DNA from: Cymodocea nodosa
Taxonomy: Eukaryota; Streptophyta; Magnoliopsida; Alismatales; Cymodoceaceae
Direction: 5' to 3'
Assembly (NCBI GenBank): GCA_036874045.1
Contig: CM072339.1
Coordinates: 5,959,501-6,023,500, forward strand
DNA length: 64,000 bases
Shown: one piece after another, positions 11,131 to 64,000 of the stretch
Layout of the letters: each line of letters starts with the position of its first letter
How positions within the stretch are numbered: the first letter of the stretch is position 1
The notes under the pieces: generated by a model
Databases searched by the model: none
What the model saw: only the letters and a program-made list of their open reading frames with translations
Told to the model about the DNA's origin: nothing
Position numbers and translations under genes: made by a program

Positions 11131-11780
11131 TTGTTTGTTTTCTCAAAGCAGCAAGATCTACAGAAGCCAATTTTATTTCCATTAACAAGCAACCCAACCC
11201 GTGAGAAGCAACAAGAGATGTGATTTGTAGATGTTTAGATGCCTCAAATGTCCATGTCAGATGAATATCAGATGTCCATGGAGGTGTGCATTGGCAACTA
11301 AAGCTTGTGGAATGTCCATGAGAGTAGTCGCGACGTTGAAGACGAAGGAAGGTGGAATGAGTGCCCCAAACAGGCAGGCACCCACCCATCTATTTATGTT
11401 GAGATTAAGAGAGTTTTTTACGTCAATGAAATGGTTTCAATAGCCTCTTGGGACTTGTTCAACTTTTAAGCGTACTAACCTGGGTGACGACTGGTATACT
11501 GAAAAGTAGCCTACCATCTTCCAGGTTCTCTACCCTATTTTGAACATACTAATTTGGATAATTGGCAGGCACACTGTTAAATAATAGCCCCAATAGCCTC
11601 TAGGGTCTCTTGAGGTATAGTGACGAGGAAATTGATATGCCAAGCAATTTACACCAGCAGGGCTTGGAGCGAATTGATGCATCAAAATTACTCAAGCTTA
11701 CTTTGGACGAAAACGTGATAGCCCTCCTCCGTCCGCTCACTGCAACCTTCCATCCGTTGCAACATCCTTCCGCACAAACG
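11131..11780. other. Unassigned sequence between copia remnant and CpG-rich repeats
   Basis: Short frames exist on both strands (for example a 96-codon minus-strand frame at 11099-11389), but none shows a recognisable domain. It may be further decayed copia pol. Confidence 0.35.
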
Positions 11781-11790
11781 TGTGTCGTTC

Positions 11791-12045
11791 CTAAACCCAC
11801 GCGTTAGGACGTCGAAATCTCCTTCGCCCAACGTGCACCCGCGAGAAGGAGAACTTAGCACGCAAGAAACTCCGAACGCCCTAAACCCATGCATCGTGAC
11901 GTCGAATCTCCTCCGCCCAACACGCACTCGCGATGTGCGACACCCGAAAGCACAACTACAACGACGATGATATCTCGGCAGACGGGGAATCTTCCAACGC
12001 CCTAAACCTGTTGGCGCACCTGTGATGCGTGACGCCCAATCTCAG
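11791..12045 (+). repeat. CpG-rich imperfect repeats, three copies
   Basis: CCTAAACC(C/T) followed by a GACGTCGAA-type core, ATCTCC and CGCCCAAC(A/G) recurs at about 11791 and 11881, and partly at 12002 (GACGCCCAATCTC). The spacing is about 90 then 120 bp. The patch is much richer in CG than its flanks. No coding function is evident. Confidence 0.65.
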
Positions 12046-12398
12046 GAATCTTTGGACCGATCAGGTGGCCATTACTTTGCATTTCCTAATTTTAGATGCT
12101 TCGATGGTTTTACAATGGCCGTTACTTCGAAATGATTTACACCCGTCCATCTCTCTTGGGGCTGGTTCATGTCCCATCATTTAAGGTCATCTACGCCCGC
12201 GCATCCATGCATACCATGGAATCTTAAGAACCCGCATAATCTTCCTACTAAGGATGTACCACTAGCAAAGTCACAGAACCTGCATGTACTACTAGCAAGG
12301 GAAAAGACCCACCTCCTAAGGAAGCATTCTGGTAAGGATAAATCTCATGTCACCTCTGCCAAGCAAAGAACTGAACTTCAGTTGAAATCTAGGGGGGG

Positions 12399-12436
12399 TT
12401 AGTGACTGACGGAATTCAGCTGACGGAAAGTAAAAT
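12399..12436 (+). repeat. Left terminal inverted repeat of the Harbinger element
   Basis: It begins TTAGTGACTGACGG and carries a second CTGACGGAAAG motif. It pairs with 17645-17684 on the opposite strand. Confidence 0.8.
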
Positions 12437-12620
12437 TATTGAATTACATCAAAATGCTGTTAGTGTGCATTACACTTGACGAAAATGAAAGTTGGATTTT
12501 ACCATTGTATAAAATCTAAAAATTTCCTTTAACGTCAAATCCTTTTCGATCGCCTCCGTTCAGAAAGTTTTTCTCCCTCTCTCGCGAAACCCTCGATCGA
12601 GACTTCTCGCGATGTTCACC

Positions 12621-13212
12621 TGCGGATTCGCCGTGTGCATTTCCCCTGAAAGCTTCTCTCCTTCTCGTGCCTACGTCGGTAGTGGCCCGGTCTCACGCCT
12701 GCTCTGGACTCCTCTCCACGTTGGTCCCCGCTCCCTCTAGCCTGTGATCGGCTCGTGTAGCCCCCTAGTGCATTCTTCTCCATGTCGATCCCCTGTCGTC
12801 TTCCTCGCTTGCGTTGGACCCCAACCGCCGCCCATCACATCCTCTGCATCGTCGGTCCGTTCTTACCAGGTTCGATGCATTGCCCAATCTATTTCAGTAA
12901 CTGAGTTTTCCGGTTTCGTGGTTTTGCCTTTTCCGACGAAATTTTTTTTCGATAGGGGGAGAAGCTTTTCTTACTTCACAACGTTTGCCCACGGATTCGC
13001 TGTGTGCATTTCCCCTGAAATGTCGTCCTCGCGATCGAACCCTCGTAAAGCTTCTCTCCTTGTCGCACCTACACCGGTAGTGGCCTGGTCTCGTGCCCGA
13101 CAAACGCTCTGGACTCCTCTCCGCGCTAGTCCCCACTCCCTCTAGCCTGCGATCGGCTCGTGCAGCCCCCTAGCGCCTTCTTCTCTGTGTTGATCCCCTG
13201 TTGTCTTCCCCA
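12621..13212 (+). repeat. GC-rich direct duplication in the Harbinger 5' region
   Basis: Copy A (12621-12808) and copy B (12991-13212) share CGGATTCGC, GTGTGCATTTCCCCTGAAA, AAGCTTCTCTCCTT, GGTAGTGGCC, CTCTGGACTCCTCTCC, GATCGGCTCGTG and GATCCCCTGT. Copy B has two small insertions. The block is far more GC-rich than the rest of the element. It could be the element's promoter/leader or captured DNA; I cannot tell which. Confidence 0.85.
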
Positions 13213-13845
13213 TGTGCATTTCCTCTTACTGGTGAGTATAGTGGTTAATGTTTTTTCAAAATTGAAAGAGGTCAAATTCCTTATATCTCTATATTCATGA
13301 AAAGAACATCCATATGAAATACACATTTCTGGATTGATGTTGCATCCCTACTTCTGATACACATTAGTGAAGAGGAGATTATAGCTTGGAAAACTCATTG
13401 GAAGTTACTGTTGGCTATTGAAAAGCTTATCAAAGTTCACCAGAAAACTTGTCACTTGTTAGTAGTGCTAAAAGTCTAAAATCTATGCTTTCGATGCCTA
13501 GAGGACTTATGACATTAAGGTGATGCTTTAGCTACTTGCATCAACCGTATGATTAAAAATTCAATTAAGCTAAAGTTTTTAAAAGGCTCTTAGAAGATAA
13601 TGCATGCTTTACAAATAAACTTTTAACTTGGAAAAATGTGATGCCATCATATGATTATAACAGAAGATTCTCTATTCAGATTATTTTAAAATGAGTCCAT
13701 TTTTTAAAAGAAAAGTAGTAGATACAGAAGATTCAACTAAGAACACAAGTGACTAAAAAGGTATTTTGTAGTGGATATTTTGTAGTTATGTTCTATCATT
13801 GATTCATCTCTATAATATTTCAACATACTGTCCCCCTAGCTCTAT

Positions 13846-14592
13846 TATACATGTTTTGTATTATTCATATCTATGATTGTGTTATTTTGTCAATATCATA
13901 TTCTTCTTTGCTTATCTATGATTGTCTTATTTTGTCAATATCTATGATTGTCTTATTTTGTCATTTATCATATTTTGTCATAGCTTAGTATGATTTTCGT
14001 GTATCGTTCGTCTTCGTCTAATAAGAATTTCATGGGTTTCACACTGTTTGCCGTAACGAAGCAGTGTGATTGTTCATTTGATTGATTTTCGTTTGTGCCA
14101 CATCATACTCTTGATAAGAATTTTGGTTTTCAATTTATTTTATTAATTATGTCCATTATTGTTGATTAACTAACACTTGTTTATGTATTACATTGAAATC
14201 ATTATGTTCAAAATCAAAGGTGATAAAATTAATTAAAGTATTTATTGGGCTTTATCTTAGGCACACATCTTTTATGGGATCCCTTGCTTGTTTTATTTAT
14301 GCACATTTTATTACTCTGTTATGTTACATATGATTTACAGTGTGGATAATAACTAGCAAACTTATGTTGGCCTTTCTTACTTTAAATTCATGTCTTGCAA
14401 GGTAGATGCAAGAATTATAATTGTAATGGAGGACTCTGTAAGAAAGAGTTAACATGTTCTTCCTAAAAGACAAATATTTTATATGAAGAATAAATATTTC
14501 TAGTTGACATGTTTTGTATTATTCATATCTATGATTGTGTTATTTTGTCATTTATTATATTTTATTGATATCATATTCTTCTTTGCAATATG
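13846..14592 (+). repeat. Dispersed direct repeat inside the Harbinger element
   Basis: A CATGTTTTGTATTATTCATA, TCTATGATTGTGTTATTTTG, ATATCATATTCTTCTTTGC block occurs at about 13850-13914 and again at about 14508-14587. Extra partial copies of CTATGATTGTCTTATTTTGTC lie at 13916-13965. The copies flank AT-rich sequence upstream of ORF1. Confidence 0.75.
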
Positions 14593-14766
14593 GTTGAGCA
14601 AGTCATCCTCTTTTAAAACTATAGGATCATTGCATCAGATGCTCCAAAGGTTATTATTTTGCTTTCATTTTCAAATATTGAGTAGATTGACAAAATATAT
14701 TATGTTTTTGCAAATCTCATAATCTTATGTCGGAGTAGTTAATTAATATTTGATCTTATGTAGTAA

Positions 14767-15867
14767 ATGAGTACTCCTGATAGAGGACGGAGTAATGGAG
14801 GACGAACTTATATGACTTGGAATGCTGATGCAGATGCATTCTTTTTAGATATTTTGTCAGAAGTATTAAATGAGGGAAACAAAAAAACCCAAGATAGAAA
14901 GATAAAAGGGAGCACTTGGGATGAAGTAGTTGAAAAATACAATAATAGAATGAATGCATGTATTACAAAGAAGAATGTGGAAAGTCGCTTAAAGACATGG
15001 AGACAAATTTATCGTAACTACTCAAAAATTGCAAATCAGAGTGGATGGGGATGGAATTTCATACAAGGGTATACTGACATAGATGAAGAGATATGAAAGG
15101 AGTTTATTAAGGTAAGATTTTTATTTACATACTTTAAGATTATCCCAATTGTATTGAATTTTTCTTAATATATATTGTAATTTTATGTAGGCACATCCAG
15201 AGTGTGAAAGCTACAAGGGAAAACCATGTTTGATTTATGAACAATTACAGCTCATTTTTGAAGGTACTATGGCTAATGGAAATATGTCTAGATAGGCAGA
15301 AGAAGTAGACATTGTACCAAACACTCAAGTTCCAAATACATTCACTCCAGACATTACACAAGATGTAATGGACCTCGATTCTGACATACCTCCTAGCTCA
15401 GGAGGAAGTGCACATGTTCCATTGGAGTAGAGGAAAAAGGGGAAGCGAGCACGCCCTCATGCAGAATCTCAACAAATGATAGCAGAACAGAATCTCAACA
15501 AATGATAGCAGAAAGTTTGAAAGATACGTCACGAGCTTTTCTTACTTTGTGTGAACAAGATACTGTTAATGGTGAGGTACGTAATGAACAAATGAGAGAG
15601 ATGGTTCACATACAAAAGGAGATGTTTGTATGTAAGAAGGAAATGTTTGCATGGAAGAAGGAAATGTTTGCATGGCAAAAGAAGTCTGAGTCTTTTTTAG
15701 ATGAAGCTATTGCTTCAATATTTGATATTGAAGATCTATCTATGATTGATCGATATAAAGCTACTCAATTATTCCAAAAGCAAGAAATCAGTAAAATATT
15801 TCTATCAATTCCAAAAGAAATGCGACAAGGATGGTTGAAGTTTCACTTAGAAAAGATGGAAGACTAA
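14767..15867 (+). pseudogene. Harbinger ORF1, Myb/SANT-like DNA-binding protein, disrupted
   Basis: The first exon opens at ATG 14767 and reads a Myb_DNA-bind_3-type domain: MTWNADADAFFLDIL, then GSTWDEVVEKYN and KNVESRLKTWRQIYR, GWGWN. In this family ORF1 helps the transposase bind DNA and reach the nucleus. Damage: TGA at 15094 where a Trp codon is expected; a probable intron at about 15113-15191 (AAG/GTAAGA to TGTAG); two more in-frame stops; and a 26-bp tandem duplication (15462-15487 repeated at 15488-15513) that shifts frame. The tail reopens at 15502-15867. It contains three adjacent KEMF(V/A)(C/W)K-type units at about 15619-15680, likely helical. Confidence 0.82.
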
Positions 15868-16064
15868 AGATGATTTACATGTTTTTTTTTGTATTAGATG
15901 TATGATGTAACTACTTTTTGTTTGGACAAGGAAATGTGGAATGATATTATTATTGATGTTTGTTTATCATATTTTGTTATGTTCTATTAATTGTGGAATG
16001 ATTTCATGTAATATGTTTATTTGTATTACAACCTTGTAATATGTTTGGACATGAAATTTTGTAG

Positions 16065-17470
16065 GTGACGATGAATTTTGAAGAGGATTTTGACGAACTA
16101 GTAAATAACACATTAATGTTATTTGAAGAAGAGGAAGAACATGCTAGAAGAAGGCGAAGACGTTTACTTGCTTTTTGGAATATTTTAGCAGGGATTGCAA
16201 GTACCTCAACTTTGTTTTCAAGTACAAGTCGTATTTATAGTAAAGAATGTGCAGATTATATAAGAAGATTACTAGATCCTTCTTTACCACATCAAGTTTA
16301 CAATTGTCGAAAGATTTATAAAATGAGTCAAAGTGTTTTCAAGGGTTTTTGTGAATTAATGAGGAGGGAAGAAGTCCTGAAAGATACCAACAATATCAGT
16401 GTAGAAGAGAAGTTTGCCATGTTCCTTGTGACAGTTGGGTAAAATCAAAGGTATGGAGTAACTACAGAATAATTTAGTCGATCAAGTTGGACAGTTAGTA
16501 AATACTTTAATGAAGTCTTGAATGCTGTATTACAACTAAATCATATTCTTTTAGCAAGACTTTCATCTGAAACACCAAGTCGAATTTGTCAAGACTCAAA
16601 TGTGTACCCATATTTTAAGGTACATTTCCACACCTTTGGTGTTTCCTTATCTTTAATGTTATTTTAGTCAATATCAAAATAAAAATGCATGTTTATAGGA
16701 TTGTATTAGAGCTATTGATGGTACACATATCAAAGCAACTATTTATGGACAAGAAACAACAAGATTTAGGAACAGGAAATGTGAATTATCTCAAAATGTA
16801 ATGGCAGCATGTAATTTTGATATGAAATTTACATATATTTTAGCTGGTTGGGAAGGATCAGCTGCTGATGCTCGTATTCTCCAAGATGTAGTTACTAGAC
16901 CTAATGGTTTTCAAGTTCCACCAGGTAAATGTGTCTTCCACTTCTACAAGTTATGAAGACATCACCATACTAATATTTTTTTAATACAGGTAAGTTTTAC
17001 TTAGTTATGCTGGATATCCAAATCGACCAGAATATATTTGTCCATATCGAGGTGTAAGATACCATCTATTTGATTATGTTAATGATAGAGTTCCTCGTAA
17101 TGCTATAGAAAATTTCAACTACAGACATTCACAACTGAGAACAGTCATTGAGCGTACATTTGGAATTGTGAAACATCGATTCTCAATATTACGTGGTCAA
17201 ATGTCATATCCATATGAAACACAAGTAAAGATTGTCATCGCATGTTTTTTGTTTCATAATTTTATTCGTAAGACTAATAAGTAAGATTTACTTGAGGACC
17301 TGCTAGATGAGTTTGAAGAGTTAAATATTATTGATGACATACAACCAATGAGAGAGATACATATAGAAAGCAATGCCTAGGTTCAAATGACTCAAGAACA
17401 AAGAAAAGAAATGGTAGATAAGATGCGAGAAGATATGATGATGGCAATGCGGGATGAAAGAACTGGATGA
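16065..17470 (+). pseudogene. Harbinger DDE transposase (DDE_4 family), disrupted
   Basis: ATG 16065 opens a 125-codon acidic and Arg-rich N-terminal frame. The reading continues after a stop at 16440 through NVYPYFK. It then crosses probable introns at about 16621-16698 and about 16927-16989. DCIRAIDGTHIKA holds the first catalytic Asp (codon at 16717). ERTFG holds the catalytic Glu (17150-17152). AACNFDMKFTYILAGWEGSAADARIL, YICPYRGVRYHLFDY and ACFLFHNF are conserved family blocks. A small deletion near 17007 shifts the frame exactly where the second Asp (V-D-A-G-Y) should be. A TAA follows at about 17282. The tail ends MRDERTG and stop. Confidence 0.85.
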
Positions 17471-17539
17471 TATTATTTTATATTATAATATTTTAATTAA
17501 GATGTATTTGTATTTTTCAAATATTAGTTATAATAAACT

Positions 17540-17684
17540 TTTGTCAGAATTTCCATCAGAATTTTTCGTCCTACATTAAACCCCTCTCAGAATTTTTCCT
17601 TTTCATTTCCGTTACAAATTTTCTATTTACTTTCCGTCAAAATTTTCCTTTTCATTTCCATCAGAATTTTCCGTCATGCACTAA
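17540..17684 (+). repeat. Right terminal and subterminal repeats of the Harbinger element
   Basis: Five or more copies of a TTTCC(G/A)TCAGAATTTT-like word lie head to tail before the right terminus, which ends CCGTCATGCACTAA. Arrays of this kind are common subterminal transposase-binding sites; that role is inferred here. Confidence 0.7.
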
Positions 17685-19397
17685 AGGATTTGGAGGGGTG
17701 GGAAAGGAAATACTCACTTTTTATATGGAGGAGGAAATCTTCCACAGATTCCTTTATATGCAAACGTCCTACCTATCGATAACAAAATCTGTCTTTAATT
17801 CTTTCTTTATCGTAAATTCCAACATGCATAAATCCCTCCCCCCCCCTCCTCTTTATTAATAATCAATGGAGTAAAGAAGAATAACGTAATCAAACTTATT
17901 TCTCGATTCAATAAAAACCCAAAGAAGTTAATATGATACCTCAAAAAATAACAATAGAATATAGTCAAAAGCAGGCTCGATTACGCCTATTCCTAATCTT
18001 AAATTAAGTCATCTCAATGTACAAAATCTTTTCTTTCATTTATTCCCTCCTAAGTGGTTTTTAACCTTTAACTTATCATGATATCTAATGCTTACTAGTT
18101 AAGTGCTAGGACTTAATCCTGAACATAAATTATTCAAATTTTATATGAATTGGTACATGTACATATGCTGTTTCTTCACTAGACACGCACTACATACTGA
18201 AGTGTAGGGCAAAAAGGAAATTTTTTTATGGTGGCTTGCAAGGACGGAAGCAGTGGCACACCACACACATCTTACCATGTAGTAGGGTCTTTTCCACAAA
18301 TATTCTTGCAATCATAAAAAAATTTAAAATGTAAAATTAGAAGTAAAGTTCAACAAATATATAATAACTACAACTGAAATATCCTCTGTAGCATAAATCT
18401 GAAAAAGGGGACAATATATCAAAGATAAAATCGCTATGCCTTATACCTAATCTACCATCTGATCACTTTTCATTAAACCAAAGGAAATTAAACTCAAGAA
18501 GATTTCTAAATAGTAAATTAACAGTCACTAAATCACACTAGTAATGAAATCAAATGAAAGGGTAGAAGGCAATGACAAATAAATCAATAGGAAGAAGGAA
18601 CAGGAAAATATAAGAATTGAATTCACAAATACAAAGTCTCAACTTCGGCCTTTTTTGATGAGATTGTAATCAACATAAACCTTCCTAACAAATAGAATAA
18701 GTTGATTTTTGTTATCCATATGATATCAAAATTAAAGTCTCACGTTTCCAATTAATGCTTACAATAAACTCTCGTAAGAAATTTATATGCATAGTTTTTT
18801 TTTTTTTTAAATTATTAATTTACAACGAAATCTCTAATAATTCCTTAAATTAAGAAATTGACCATGCTGAAGTCAGTCTGATCATCACGCTGTAAACCAA
18901 ATTGATACATTTTCATTTTCACGAATTGATGTTTCTTATGCCACATCAGCTCCACCCCAAAAATCATCTACGAAATTTCAAGGCCATCCCAACTGCTGAA
19001 TTAAGCTATAGGACCAGGAAAGGTAAATAAATACATTGCACTTGAACAAGTTCAATAAGTAGATTATTCATTGAAAAAAACATGTTCCTTTTTCCTTTTC
19101 AGAAAATAACCACACAACTGTACCCCCCAAAAGCAGATCGGTAAATATAATAAACAAAAATTATAAGGAACCTTAAACAGAACGTGAAGCTCAGATTTTA
19201 CATATAATTTATCTGAACTTTTTAGTGCTTCTTACACTATATCTCTGTAGATATATGGAAACCAGCTTTGCACCTTCAGTTCACAACCGGGAGTAATATC
19301 CAAGAGCCAAAAACTCGGACACAATCAGGACATCAACCATCTTGAATCATGGCCACGCCATTAATTTTTTTCATGAATTACCGTTACTATCGTTGAA
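17685..19397. other. AT-rich DNA between Harbinger and the MAPK stop codon
   Basis: No open frame or recognised element. The right-hand part, next to 19398, must include the MAPK 3' UTR, but I cannot place its end. Confidence 0.5.
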
Positions 19398-62276
<42,879 letters not shown>

Positions 62277-62830
62277 TCTGGAATGCGCCTGAACCCGACA
62301 ACCCTAATACCGTGCTCCTCGTCTCCTCCCACTTCTTCTTCTTCGTCGGGATCCCGACTAGTCTACTCCCGCCAGGCGAGCGGAAAAGGAGGAGGTCGTT
62401 GGTTTTGGACGGCAAGAGAACAAGCCACGAACGTCATCCACAAGACCGTCTCCCACCATATATAGAGCGGAAGCAAAACGCTAGACCTTGGAGCCGCGGA
62501 TCCAACGCACAACCAGCAGCATTCCTCTCTCTCTCTCTCTCGAAACGTGTTGTCTTCTCAGCTTGAATTTCTGTCCTCCACAAATTGCGTCGTGCGGTGT
62601 CTCCCGTCGCCTCTCCTCGTCTCTGACTACCACCACCTCTCCTGCTACTCCACCTTTCACTCTTCTCAGCCGCCCGTCTCCGATCCTGATCCACTTTGGC
62701 TCCTTCGGTTCTTCCCGTCTTCTTCTTCTTCTTCTTGACCTTCTTCGTTTTCGTGTGGCGCTGGTGTGGCGCGCGGGACGGGAAGAGTCAAGAACGGAAG
62801 CTCGGAGGCTTTCGATTTGAGGACGTGCTT
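62277..62830 (-). promoter_or_regulatory. MAPK 5' leader and proximal promoter, CT-repeat rich
   Basis: Higher GC than the flanks. It carries the candidate TATA box (62458-62465), a CTCTCTCTCTCT run at 62525-62541 and CTTCTTCTTCTT at 62718-62737. An Arg/Ser-rich minus frame (62894-62481) spans these repeats and is most likely compositional. Confidence 0.6.
62458..62465 (-). promoter_or_regulatory. Candidate TATA box of the MAPK gene
   Basis: Minus-strand CTATATAT within CCGCTCTATATATGG, about 185 bp upstream of the start codon. This implies a leader of about 150 nt. CT repeats further upstream (62525-62541) and CTT repeats (62718-62737) are typical of plant promoters. Confidence 0.55.
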
Positions 62831-62899
62831 TCTCGGTTAATTTGTCTATGACGTGAATTTCATAGAATAATAATTTTATAAAATGATCGTACACATAAA

Positions 62900-64000
62900 T
62901 ATTTTATAAAATACGCTTACATGGAAAGTGACCTTCGAATCGGTCTTAACCATGGTTTAGAATCACGTTCTACTTTTTTTTTATTTTGGTTCAAGAACTC
63001 GGTCGTGCAGCAACCGAATTCTAATAAAATATATATATACATGATTTTTTTTTGCTTGGTTAGCCTTTCAAAAATTCTAAATAGCTTATATATCCATTAA
63101 ATTATAACATTATCTATCTTAGTTAAAACAACGATAATAGACTTCTCCTTCTTCTTTTCTACCTTAATTAATTTTATTTTATGCAACTTTTACTTTATTT
63201 TAAATACATATCTTTTTTAAATTGAAAACATGGCAATTAGTTATACAATACAAGCCGAGTGTTGCCATCTTTTCTACAAATGTCCACCAAGCCATTAACC
63301 AGATATGCATCATATGGTTAAGATAATAAAAATAATAGGTTGTTTTTAATATCTTGTGGTTAACCTGAATTTGCAATCCATGGATGATTATGAATATCTG
63401 ACTAATGAATGTTATATTAATTTAAAACATGGATTGCAAGCTTGATCAACTATATAAATTTAAGCGCAACAATTTCATGTTGTATGATAGCACACAAAGA
63501 GTCGCTATACTTGCATAGGAAATAATAATAATAATAATAATGTACCATTACGCTTGGGGTTTAGTGATAATGATGATTAAGTAGAGCATGCGAACAAGTA
63601 ATTAATTGTTGATCAATAATAATAATAATGAGCATGAGCATGTAATTGTCAGTCTATCAAGTGGTACGTAGTAAACTATGGTAGATAATAATAAAGTAAT
63701 TCAACAGCCTTATGACATGAAATATAATATGAATGCATGTAGAAGAGAAGCATACCTTGTTTGCATTGTTGGTGTTGGGATATTTAATTACGTACCAATC
63801 TAACACAAAATATATTCCATATTCTTTGAGCTTATCTATTCCAAAATATTTAGTAATGTTTCTTCGCAAGCATTAAAGGCATCTGATTAAAATCTAAGTT
63901 GCACATATATGTGAATTATTAAAATTAATAGTGAGCATGATTTGCCTTGAAATAACAATATTTGATGCTCTAATGTGGACATCACAATCTCCCATGATTG
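62900..64000. other. AT-rich upstream intergenic DNA
   Basis: Nothing recognised except (AAT)n microsatellites at about 63521-63541 and 63616-63628. The 70-codon minus frame at 63657-63869 has no domain. Confidence 0.55.

Larger units (their letters stand above)
12399..17684 (+). mobile_element. PIF/Harbinger DNA transposon, nearly complete but inactivated
   Basis: Terminal inverted repeats pair at the two ends: 12399-12436 begins TTAGTGACTGACGGAA, and the reverse complement of the right end (to 17684) begins TTAGTGCATGACGGAA. Both continue with a second GACGGAAA- or GATGGAAA-type block. Inside are the two proteins of the superfamily, a Myb/SANT-like ORF1 (14767-15867) and a DDE_4 transposase (16065-17470), both on +. 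PIF/Harbinger elements target TWA trinucleotides; the TTA/TAA at the edges fits, but the exact target duplication cannot be separated from the inverted repeats. Length is 5.3 kb. Stops, a 26-bp duplication and a frameshift inactivate both proteins. Confidence 0.87.

Noticed and set aside
62481-62894. 137-codon Arg/Ser-rich minus-strand frame upstream of the MAPK start
   Set aside because: It spans CT/CTT repeats and the candidate TATA box, and overlaps plus-strand frames of similar length; composition explains it.

Overview
This is a TE-rich stretch of a flowering-plant nuclear genome. Two split host genes with GT-AG introns are recognisable: the 3' end of a bacterial-type phosphoenolpyruvate carboxylase (PPC4/BTPC) on the + strand, and a complete TDY-class (group D) MAP kinase of the MPK9 type on the - strand. 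The rest is plant retroelements (L1 and RTE LINEs, Ty1/copia, Ty3/gypsy, non-autonomous LTR elements, an Au-like SINE) and one PIF/Harbinger DNA transposon. The species cannot be fixed; the AT-rich genes and very long introns suggest a eudicot or a non-grass monocot.

Layout. 1-4790: decayed L1-type LINE (+). 4800-7250: AT-rich spacer or intron with tandem duplications and two copia-type LTRs. 7250-9048: the last three coding exons of BTPC. 9050-12400: BTPC 3' flank, a copia 3' end (-) and a CpG-rich repeat patch. 12399-17684: a nearly complete, decayed PIF/Harbinger transposon with ORF1 (Myb/SANT-like) and ORF2 (DDE transposase). 19398-62276: the MAPK gene, 11 coding exons totalling 1,563 nt spread over 42.9 kb. 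It converges on BTPC. 62277-64000: MAPK leader and promoter, then AT-rich sequence.

The MAPK introns hold most of the interest. Intron 10 has a SINE, an LTR and an RNase H fragment. Intron 9 has gypsy and copia remnants. Intron 8 has an RTE fragment. Intron 5 (21.3 kb) has a copia element, a small non-autonomous LTR element, two or three gypsies and two LINEs. Intron 4 (8.0 kb) has a gypsy nested inside another gypsy.

The most unusual object is in intron 5 at 47459-50959. It is an LTR retrotransposon with a 5-bp target-site duplication, a PBS and a PPT, whose interior carries an intronless, decayed cDNA of a mitochondrial FtsH (AAA+/M41) protease instead of pol. It sits inside an older LINE whose reading resumes across the insertion. 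This looks like host-gene capture by a retrotransposon.

All assignments come from reading the sequence and from recalled family motifs. No alignment or database search was run.
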